From positions 82,896 to 136,874 of the forward strand of contig NZ_LWRV01000080.1 in the NCBI RefSeq assembly GCF_009372215.1: DNA of 53,979 nt, in the 5' to 3' direction. Shown piece after piece: positions 47,674-53,979 of this stretch (its first letter is position 1; the number at the start of each line of letters is the position of its first letter). This DNA comes from Acinetobacter portensis (lineage in GTDB: Bacteria > Pseudomonadota > Gammaproteobacteria > Pseudomonadales > Moraxellaceae). The notes beneath the pieces were generated by a model that worked only from the letters and a program-made list of their open reading frames with translations, was not told the DNA's origin and did no database searches. The position numbers were made by a program, and so were the translations under genes.

Positions 47674-48375
47674 ATGTATACATTTTCATTTTGCCTTACA
47701 CTATTAATGATATTTCCTTATTTACTCATATATATTTTTTACTATTCCAAAAACAAAGATGTTTTCTTCTTAAGAAGTCGTAGTTATAGAAAAATAGATC
47801 TATATATTGGATTCGTTACTATAACCATCTTGCTGTTTATAGTTTGGAATTCCTATACATCAGACAATCTGTTTTTAGGGCTAAAAATTTCACAAGAGAC
47901 TTTTTTCTTTAATGATAAATTTATTACATTTATAGGAATTAGCTTTGCCATTATTGGATGGTTATATACAGTTAGAATGCAAAGTCTTACTAATATGCGC
48001 AATCATTCGATTCAATCCATCATGAATGCCAGATTATCTGATCAATATAACAAAAAGTTTGATCATATTTACGAATTACTAAAAACTGATAAGACTTTAA
48101 CTTTTGAAAAATATGAAAGTTTTAATAGTTCTGATAAATCCACTGTTCATTATATTCTTAACTATTATGAGTCCATTGCTATTGGTATTAAATACAATGA
48201 ATTAGATGAAGATATAGTTAAAAGCATGATGAGATCACAAGTAATAAAAACGTATATTACATTTGAAGATGTCATCCTCAATTTACAAAAGGATAACCCA
48301 TCATTTTTCGAAAATTTTGTAGATCTAAAAAATCGTTGGAATTTAAACAAAAATCCCACCACAAACTTGAATTAA
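47674..48375 (+). CDS. DUF4760-like membrane protein of low GC
   Basis: A 233-residue protein with three hydrophobic spans (about 3-24, 44-60 and 87-103) and a cytoplasmic helical end (about 115-233). The stretch VHYILNYYESIAIGIKYNEL (about 156-175), followed by DEDIVKSMM, fits the DUF4760 signature. Codon use is far more AT-rich than in glyS just upstream, which suggests recent acquisition. The ribosome site is weak and its ATG lies only about 17 bases after the T-run of the glyS terminator. Function unknown. Confidence 0.75.
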   Translation: MYTFSFCLTLLMIFPYLLIYIFYYSKNKDVFFLRSRSYRKIDLYIGFVTITILLFIVWNSYTSDNLFLGLKISQETFFFNDKFITFIGISFAIIGWLYTVRMQSLTNMRNHSIQSIMNARLSDQYNKKFDHIYELLKTDKTLTFEKYESFNSSDKSTVHYILNYYESIAIGIKYNELDEDIVKSMMRSQVIKTYITFEDVILNLQKDNPSFFENFVDLKNRWNLNKNPTTNLN

Positions 48376-48442
48376 AGATATAGTCTTTCATATACCAATT
48401 CCCTATACTCAAGTGAATTACATTCAAAAAGAAATGGAACTT

Positions 48443-48832
48443 ATGAAACTTAATGCCATCGTTTTGACAGCTCTTGCTGGTTTAACACTATCTGCATGTA
48501 CAACTACACCACCAATTCCACACATCAATGCAGGTGCGCTACAGGAAGTAGACAACCTAAAAGCATACCCTGAAACCACAAGCAACAAAGCCCAACTCAA
48601 CAAATTCTCAGACAAATGCATCATCGAATTTACAGGTCAGCTTGAATCAGGAAAAGTTGTAGAACAATGGGCATTTAAAGGCTTAACCCTTATTTCAGCA
48701 GGCACAGCAACATTTGCAAAAGACGGCACAAGCACCGCTTCAGCATTTGACCTATACGCACCAGAAGTACAAAAAAACTTCCTATCACTACGTAACAACT
48801 TCGCAAAAGATGCATTAGCACAATGTGACTAA
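48443..48832 (+). CDS. Predicted lipoprotein
   Basis: A 129-residue protein starting MKLNAIVLTALAGLTLSACT; lipobox LSAC puts the lipidated cysteine at residue 19. The mature part has a proline-rich start, FSDKCIIEFTGQLESGKVVE and a closing cysteine (ALAQCD), so a disulfide is possible. I start at the ATG at 48443 because the signal peptide begins there; in-frame GTG and ATG codons further upstream would place charged residues before it. Family not recognised. Confidence 0.83.
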   Translation: MKLNAIVLTALAGLTLSACTTTPPIPHINAGALQEVDNLKAYPETTSNKAQLNKFSDKCIIEFTGQLESGKVVEQWAFKGLTLISAGTATFAKDGTSTASAFDLYAPEVQKNFLSLRNNFAKDALAQCD

Positions 48833-48845
48833 TCCACAATGCGAA

Positions 48846-48890
48846 CAAAAAGCCTTTGCTCTTAAATCATTAAAGCAAAGGCTTTTTTAT
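48846..48890 (+). terminator. Terminator after the lipoprotein gene
   Basis: AAAAAGCCTTTGCT pairs with AGCAAAGGCTTTTT around a 13-base loop. Confidence 0.88.
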
Positions 48891-49028
48891 CTGTAAGTAA
48901 AAAGAAATAAATGTTGAACTCATGTTACACACCTGTATGCTTTTAATCACAAAGCGACATCAACACCCCAAAAGCCGATAAGATCAATTTCAATAAAACC
49001 CAATATAGAAAAAAGAGGATCCATCTAC

Positions 49029-49580
49029 GTGATCAATCAATCGAAAGCAGCACTATTTGTTTCGGCAATTCTTGCCACAACACCCCTATTTGCCCAAACA
49101 GAAACGACGCAAACAGCACAGCCTGTAAAACAATCTCCTGCCTATGGCGACAACCCAAATATCTTTAAAGTGTTAGGTCACAAAGCCAAAGAAAAAATAG
49201 ATACAACTGCCGTAAAAATTGATAACGGTGTGCAAAAAGGCGTATCTAAAGTAAAACCAAAAGCAGAACAAGCTTGGGAAAATACCAAAGACTTTACCGA
49301 AGAAACTGCAGATAAAGCAGCGAACGGCATTAACCGTACGGTTACTAAAGCCAAAGAAGGTGTATTTGGTAACCCCGAAGAAAAAGCACCAATTGTTCAA
49401 CATTCGCTAAGTCAGTCATCTACAGACAACCAACCAAAAACCTTTTTAGAGAGCGTGCCTGCGCCACAAGCTCAGGTTGCAGAACCTGCTACAACAGCAC
49501 CACAAACTGAAGTACAAGCACCTACAAACTCAAATACAGGCACAAATACAGCAGATACAGATTCATCTATCCCTAGATAA
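49029..49580 (+). CDS. Exported protein with amphipathic LEA-like repeats
   Basis: A 183-residue protein with a signal peptide (about 1-22, ending PLFAQ). Residues about 50-115 are a run of lysine/glutamate amphipathic segments (AKEKIDTTAVKIDNGVQKG, PKAEQAWENTKDFTEETADK), resembling apolipoprotein- or LEA-type helices. The end (about 125-183) is rich in T, Q, P, A and N and probably disordered. GTG start with AGAGGA 9 bases upstream. No family assigned. Periplasmic location inferred. Confidence 0.8.
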   Translation: MINQSKAALFVSAILATTPLFAQTETTQTAQPVKQSPAYGDNPNIFKVLGHKAKEKIDTTAVKIDNGVQKGVSKVKPKAEQAWENTKDFTEETADKAANGINRTVTKAKEGVFGNPEEKAPIVQHSLSQSSTDNQPKTFLESVPAPQAQVAEPATTAPQTEVQAPTNSNTGTNTADTDSSIPR

Positions 49581-49600
49581 ATCACCAAATCATGCATCTA

Positions 49601-49632
49601 TAAAAAAGCCCATCACTAGATGGGCTTTTTTA
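49601..49632. terminator. Bidirectional terminator
   Basis: A 13-bp stem AAAAAAGCCCATC/GATGGGCTTTTTT with an ACTA loop between two convergent genes. Confidence 0.95.
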
Positions 49633-49644
49633 TCTTTAAGCAGT

Positions 49645-50598
49645 TTAATTCACTTGTCGAATAGGTTGACCATTTTTAAAGGCATCAACATTTTCCACCA
49701 TTTGCTGAACAATACGCTGACGTGCATCTACACTGCCCCACGCACTATGTGGTGTAATCAATAAATTTGGAATATCAGGATTTAATAAGACATTGCCATC
49801 TTTGGGTGGTTCAACTATCAGTACATCTGTTGCTGCACCTGCAATTTTCCCATTCAATAATGCATCTGCTAAAGCTTGTTCATTGACAATACCACCGCGC
49901 GCGCAATTAATTAAAAATGCACCCGACTTCATTGCATCGAAAGCCTGAGCATCAATTAAATCTTGAGTGTCTGCTGTAAGTGGGCAATGTAAAGTTAAAA
50001 AATCGACTTGAGATAACAACGCATTAAACGCAATACGGTTGTCATTGCTTGGTCGGTTTGGCAGAGCGCCCACCAATACTTTCATGCCAAATGCTTCGGC
50101 TAATTTACCAACAGCCTTACCCAATTCGCCATAACCTAAAATACCCAAAGTTTTACCTTCCAATTCGATAATTGGATAATCGAGCAAGCAAAATTGCGAT
50201 GCTTTATTCCATTCACCATTTTGCACGGCGTTGTCGTATTGTCTAAATGATGTCGCTAAATTTAGCATGAGCATAAGCGTGTGTTGCGCCACAGCAGACG
50301 TGCCATAAGCCTGACAATTACAAACCACTACACCCTGTTGTTTAGCTTGAGCAAGGTCAATATTATTGGTGCCTGTAGCAGAAATCAAAATCAGTTTAAG
50401 TTGCTTACATTGTTGAATTGCTTCTGCATTTACCACGACTTTATTGCTAATAATGACATCAACATTTTGAATTCGTTCTAATAATTGTTCTGAAGATGTA
50501 CTTGGATAAATTTCCCATTCATCAAACGTATGTTCTAAGGCAGTAAAATCTAAGTCATTTTGGTCTAAAGAGGCATAATCTAAAAACACGGCTTTCAT
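49645..50598 (-). CDS. D-2-hydroxyacid dehydrogenase, glycerate/hydroxypyruvate type
   Basis: An NAD-dependent oxidoreductase of 317 residues. The Rossmann motif LGILGYGELGKAVG lies at about 149-162, the catalytic arginine in INCARGGIVNE (about 230-240), the glutamate in VEPP (about 264-267) and the histidine in ITPHSAWGS (about 283-291). It resembles HprA-type glycerate dehydrogenases; the exact substrate is unproven. Monocistronic, convergent with the exported protein gene. Confidence 0.92.
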   Translation of the reverse strand: MKAVFLDYASLDQNDLDFTALEHTFDEWEIYPSTSSEQLLERIQNVDVIISNKVVVNAEAIQQCKQLKLILISATGTNNIDLAQAKQQGVVVCNCQAYGTSAVAQHTLMLMLNLATSFRQYDNAVQNGEWNKASQFCLLDYPIIELEGKTLGILGYGELGKAVGKLAEAFGMKVLVGALPNRPSNDNRIAFNALLSQVDFLTLHCPLTADTQDLIDAQAFDAMKSGAFLINCARGGIVNEQALADALLNGKIAGAATDVLIVEPPKDGNVLLNPDIPNLLITPHSAWGSVDARQRIVQQMVENVDAFKNGQPIRQVN

Positions 50599-50765
50599 GT
50601 TGCATTCCTTGCTTCATTCATGGAATTTTAAGGGATAAAAACTCCCTGTTTATTGCAAACAGTTTAAGCTTATTTTAGATATTTAATCGACCTGTTTTCT
50701 CATTTATAAATGCTTTATTTTTCTTTTAAAAAGAATGAAATGTGAAATGATAGATCGTTCAAATA

Positions 50766-50797
50766 CCAAAAAGCCTGCTATTTTGCAGGCTTTTTAT
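50766..50797 (-). terminator. Terminator overlapping the end of the 67-residue gene
   Basis: On the minus strand AAAAAGCCTGC pairs with GCAGGCTTTTT. The first arm encodes the last residues (KKPA) of the preceding gene, and the stop codon sits in the loop. Confidence 0.85.
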
Positions 50798-50981
50798 CAC
50801 AATGGTTTTTTACAGATAAAATACTTTGTTTCACCACATAAACCGCAAGTGCAAACACAATAAGAATACCGCTACCAAAGCAAATATAAGCGGGATACAT
50901 AGAGCTTTGAGCAAAAGCAGGGTTAGAAACAGTTAAACAAAATAGCGTGAACAATGAAATATTCAGAACATTCTTTGCCAT
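50778..50981 (-). CDS. Small exported/membrane protein
   Basis: A 67-residue protein with a signal peptide (about 1-25, ending NPAFAQS) and one further hydrophobic span (about 32-51), then a basic end (KNHCDKKPAK). I use the ATG at 50981 because the signal peptide begins there; an in-frame ATG 15 codons upstream would add polar residues. A type I topology with a short cytoplasmic tail is likely. Family not recognised. Confidence 0.7.
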   Translation of the reverse strand: MAKNVLNISLFTLFCLTVSNPAFAQSSMYPAYICFGSGILIVFALAVYVVKQSILSVKNHCDKKPAK

Positions 50982-51132
50982 AACACGACTCTTATCGTCC
51001 AATGATATTTTTATCGTTGAATTCATCTTAGATCGAATTAAAAATAAAGCAATAGTACAAAATTAGACCAAAGCCGTATTTAAAATCCGTATCTGTGATG
51101 GGTATTACACACTCAAAAAATATATTTGTAAC

Positions 51133-52407
51133 TTAAGCGTCGCTTTCTAATTCCAATACAAATTTTGCAGTTTCAGAAACATCTTCCACAAAATCGTTAC
51201 CGCCAAATTCATCACTTGCAAGGTTCAAGTTTTTGTAACTTACGACAAAATAATCGTCATATTTTTTGATAATCAGCGGGCTCATGCCTACGCCTAAAGC
51301 ATCTTGCTCTTTAAACAGTTTCATCACCAAACGATCATTCATTGCCACAATGTAGCGTTCATCATTTAAGTGAATTTGAACCAAGCCCGTGCCTTTGGCA
51401 TAAATTGGAATAAGTAGCTTATGATTCAGCGCGATGGCTTTTTCCGCATAGCTTTCAATTTTTTGACTAATCACGTTAAAAACTAAGCCATGACCAAATT
51501 TATCGAGCAATAAGCTTCGGCTTTCTTGCGGTACATTAATTTGTACGCCTAGCTTATTTAAATCATGTTCATCGACTTGTTTATTGCTGAGTAATGAGCG
51601 AATCAGTTGTTGCTTTTGCTTTGCATCAAAGAAATTACTATCGAGCTGTAAATCGTTATTTCTAAGAATTTGCCCTAAAGATGCACGATGTTTTCTAAGC
51701 GACTTTTCAATCACTTTACGATAGTAAAACTTGCTGTTCTTTTTCACCTGACGAATCTTTTTATAAAAATAAGTTTCATCAAACTCTTGCGTTAAAAAGT
51801 CATTTAAAAGTTCTGAACTTGCCAAAATTGCGACAGCATCGTGTCCTGTAAATGGCAAATGCAAGGTATGAACATGCGGTAAAACTTCTTGAAGTTTCAC
51901 ATAGTGCGCGCGGTCTTCATCATAATAAGGGTCATATACCACAATGTATTCACGATCCGCAGATACATCTTTGGCTTGTACTTTCATGTCTTGGTTTACA
52001 TCTGCATGAAAGAACATGTTGTAGCGTAAATCAGTGACATCTTCAGGATCAATTGAAAACTGTGGAACCAAGGCAATAACACGTTTTAAGTTCAATAAGT
52101 TGGAATACTTAATTGCAGCATAGCCCCCCATTGAACCGCCATAACCTAAACGCGTTTCAAATGGTGCAATAAAGTCTGCAATCGCATCTAACATATTGCG
52201 AATGGAGCTTTCAGGGAACCATGACTTTTCTTTTGGCATTACGCCAATGACATTGTATTGAAACTTTTCTAAAGATTTTTCGGCATTAATAGACAAACCC
52301 TTGGCACGAGTAATTAAATCGCCAAAGGAAAAAACCAGTTCTTTTGATGAACCTTTTAGAAAAATAGCGCGAATATGTCCGTCTTCAAAAATTATCTGTT
52401 TGTCCAT
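51133..52407 (-). CDS. Alpha/beta-hydrolase-like protein with a long extra C-terminal region
   Basis: A 424-residue cytoplasmic protein. The first 200 residues look like an alpha/beta hydrolase: strand-rich start, nucleophile elbow YGGSMGGYAA with S92, acidic residues in VVYDPYYDED (D159 or D163) and H189 in FTGHDA. Residues about 215-300 are basic and helical, and about 300-424 form a separate beta-rich region with a strongly acidic end. I do not recognise the whole architecture. The ATG at 52407 is preferred over an upstream TTG at 52422. Divergent from the methyltransferase gene. Confidence 0.8.
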   Translation of the reverse strand: MDKQIIFEDGHIRAIFLKGSSKELVFSFGDLITRAKGLSINAEKSLEKFQYNVIGVMPKEKSWFPESSIRNMLDAIADFIAPFETRLGYGGSMGGYAAIKYSNLLNLKRVIALVPQFSIDPEDVTDLRYNMFFHADVNQDMKVQAKDVSADREYIVVYDPYYDEDRAHYVKLQEVLPHVHTLHLPFTGHDAVAILASSELLNDFLTQEFDETYFYKKIRQVKKNSKFYYRKVIEKSLRKHRASLGQILRNNDLQLDSNFFDAKQKQQLIRSLLSNKQVDEHDLNKLGVQINVPQESRSLLLDKFGHGLVFNVISQKIESYAEKAIALNHKLLIPIYAKGTGLVQIHLNDERYIVAMNDRLVMKLFKEQDALGVGMSPLIIKKYDDYFVVSYKNLNLASDEFGGNDFVEDVSETAKFVLELESDA

Positions 52408-52525
52408 TCCCACACCAAGCAATAGGTTCTATTGCATATTAAGTTTTACAATTCAATGCTATTGCGATTGATCAAAAGTGAATATGTTATTTTATAGATG
52501 CACGAAAGATAAAGAATCGCAAAAT

Positions 52526-53308
52526 ATGACACAATCTTTACATTCTTCCGCACAAAAAGGCTTCAGTTCGGCTGCTGAACTTTATCAGCAGGTTCGTCCA
52601 AGTTATCCACAAAGTATAGCACTTTGGCTACAAGATCGACTCCAACTTAGCTCAGAAACCATGCTCTTAGACCTTGGTTCTGGGACTGGCAAATTCTTAC
52701 CTTATTTACAACAAATAACACAGCATATTACAGCGGTTGAACCCATTGGCGAAATGCTTGCACAATTAAAGCAGGCTTACCCCAATGTGCAAACTTTACA
52801 GGCATTTAGCAATAATATGCCTATTCAGCACCAAACTGTAGATGTTGTGACATGCGCACAATCATTTCATTGGTTTGCCAATTTAGAAACCTTAACAGAG
52901 ATTCATCGCATATTAAAACCCAATGGCTATTTGGTTCTTATTTGGAATCAGCGAGATATTGGCGTAAATTGGGTAAAAGCTTTAGCAGATGTAATTTCCC
53001 CTTTTGAGGGAGATACACCCCGCTACCATAGCAATCAATGGCGAAAAGTCTTTCAAGAACAGGATTTATTCAAACTTTATCAAGAAACTACAATTCCACA
53101 TTTGCATCATGGTACAGTGGAACAAGTGGTATCAAAGCGCTTACTTTCGACGAGTTTTATTGCGGCAATGCCTAAGTCCAAACAACTTGAGCTAAAAGCA
53201 CAATTTGAAAGAATCGTACAAGAATATACAGGTAAGTCTTTAGATGAGAAAATTGATTTCCCCTATATCACGCATGTTTATGTCTTTGAAAAAATAACGA
53301 CAGAATAG
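52526..53308 (+). CDS. Class I SAM-dependent methyltransferase
   Basis: About 260 residues. It has the small-molecule methyltransferase form FSSAAELYQQVRPSYP near the start, motif I LLDLGSGTGKFLPYL, the motif II/III region TAVEPIGEML and VVTCAQSFHWF, and LKPNGYLVLIWNQ. The best start is uncertain: ATGs at 52478 and 52484 are in frame, but the family-like sequence begins after the ATG at 52526. Substrate unknown. The next gene follows 12 bases after its stop, so the two are probably co-transcribed. Confidence 0.9.
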   Translation: MTQSLHSSAQKGFSSAAELYQQVRPSYPQSIALWLQDRLQLSSETMLLDLGSGTGKFLPYLQQITQHITAVEPIGEMLAQLKQAYPNVQTLQAFSNNMPIQHQTVDVVTCAQSFHWFANLETLTEIHRILKPNGYLVLIWNQRDIGVNWVKALADVISPFEGDTPRYHSNQWRKVFQEQDLFKLYQETTIPHLHHGTVEQVVSKRLLSTSFIAAMPKSKQLELKAQFERIVQEYTGKSLDEKIDFPYITHVYVFEKITTE

Positions 53309-53320
53309 GATCATCTTCAT

Positions 53321-53884
53321 ATGAATACGTCACTAAAACGCATCGCTTTTCCTGCGCTTATTTGCTCTGCACTTTTTTTGAGTGCATGTGGTGATAAGAA
53401 TGCAGAACATTCAAATGAAGTAACACCTGAAGATAAAGTGATGCAAGAGCTATCATCTGAAGCGATTCGTAATTTTGACAAGACACCAAACGATCAGCAC
53501 GACATTTTATTGCTTGTAGACTATGACAATCGTTTCACCGAAGTCAGCGATGAAATGGAAGATGAGTTAAACAAACTCTCTCAGGCAGGAAATTTAACTG
53601 CTGAGTTTTCATATACGCGTAAAAAAGACAATTTAACCTCTGCATCTGAAATGTTAAAAGCACTCGATTTAAAATCTGAACAAGGTCGTTATATTCAAGG
53701 TTTAATTGCGAGTTATTGGGATACGCAAATCCAACTTTTAGAGCAACATAAAAACAAAACATTAGATGATGAAGGCTTATCTGAAGATAAACTAAAAGGC
53801 TTAGGTGCTTATTTACATGCACAAGATCAACTTGAAAATTGGCGTTCTCAGTATCCTGAAATAGAAGCTAAACTCGATAACTAA
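53321..53884 (+). CDS. Predicted lipoprotein
   Basis: A 187-residue protein with a lipoprotein signal; lipobox LSAC, lipidated cysteine at 23. The mature part is highly charged and helical (for example EVSDEMEDELNKLSQ, KALDLKSEQGRYIQG) without obvious motifs. It follows the methyltransferase gene by 12 bases. Family not recognised. A terminator closes the unit. Confidence 0.83.
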   Translation: MNTSLKRIAFPALICSALFLSACGDKNAEHSNEVTPEDKVMQELSSEAIRNFDKTPNDQHDILLLVDYDNRFTEVSDEMEDELNKLSQAGNLTAEFSYTRKKDNLTSASEMLKALDLKSEQGRYIQGLIASYWDTQIQLLEQHKNKTLDDEGLSEDKLKGLGAYLHAQDQLENWRSQYPEIEAKLDN

Positions 53885-53904
53885 GTTTTAACGTTAAGAA
53901 TGCA

Positions 53905-53940
53905 ACAAAAAAAGGAATCCCCATCGATTCCTTTTTTTGT
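53905..53940 (+). terminator. Terminator at the right edge
   Basis: AAAAAAAGGAATC pairs with GATTCCTTTTTTT around CCCATC. Nothing further is readable to the window end. Confidence 0.93.
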
Positions 53941-53979
53941 ATCGTCAAATTTAATACCTTAACCTGAGTTCGATGAAAT

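Overview
The window is about 54 kb of AT-rich chromosomal DNA from a gammaproteobacterium, most likely Acinetobacter (Moraxellaceae). This rests on the gene content and order I recognise: class I fumarase, tig-clpP-clpX, PiuA/PiuC iron uptake, metX-metW overlapping by one base, rppH-ptsP, rluC divergent from a very long rne, a tRNA-Lys array and glyQ-glyS. It is dense core genome with many strong intrinsic terminators. I see no prophage, transposase, CRISPR array or rRNA.

Layout. 1-500: a tiny PhoB-type transcription unit on the minus strand (Pho box, 29-residue single-membrane-span ORF, terminator), divergent from fumA. 0.5-5.7 kb: fumA, which carries an extra DUF2059-like tail, converging on clpX, clpP and tig. 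6-12.9 kb: iron block with two tandem TonB-dependent catecholate-type receptors, PiuC and an FMN-dependent hydroxyacid oxidoreductase; Fur-like boxes lie before both receptors. 13.1-18.8 kb: leuA, then metX-metW-sel1, a small lipoprotein, a GNAT enzyme and rdgB. 18.8-26.2 kb: AEC transporter, NRDE protein, lgt, two tandem small membrane proteins, an orphan CHAP-like cysteine amidase, DUF2061, LysR, DUF2628, DUF2789 and a HAD phosphatase. 26.4-34.2 kb: rppH-ptsP, a small basic ORF that runs through a terminator, catalase, an MBL-fold hydrolase and a second LysR. 34.4-40.3 kb: HAD phosphatase, rluC, and rne with a 750-base upstream region rich in long-range complementarity. 40.4-43.8 kb: acyl-CoA synthetase, four tRNA-Lys genes (three UUU, one CUU), a lipoprotein. 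44-54 kb: PspC protein, glyQS, a low-GC DUF4760-like membrane protein, envelope lipoproteins, a D-2-hydroxyacid dehydrogenase, an alpha/beta hydrolase-like protein, a methyltransferase and a last lipoprotein.

Working together: ClpXP and trigger factor are the classic proteostasis cluster. PiuA/PiuC and the neighbouring receptor form an iron-acquisition block. RppH and RNase E, although in separate units, both act in RNA decay. MetX/MetW begin methionine synthesis.

The observations I rate highest are the PhoB-type microprotein unit at the left edge, the fumarase-DUF2059 fusion, the structured rne leader with interchangeable complementary segments, and the orphan amidase without a recognisable immunity partner.
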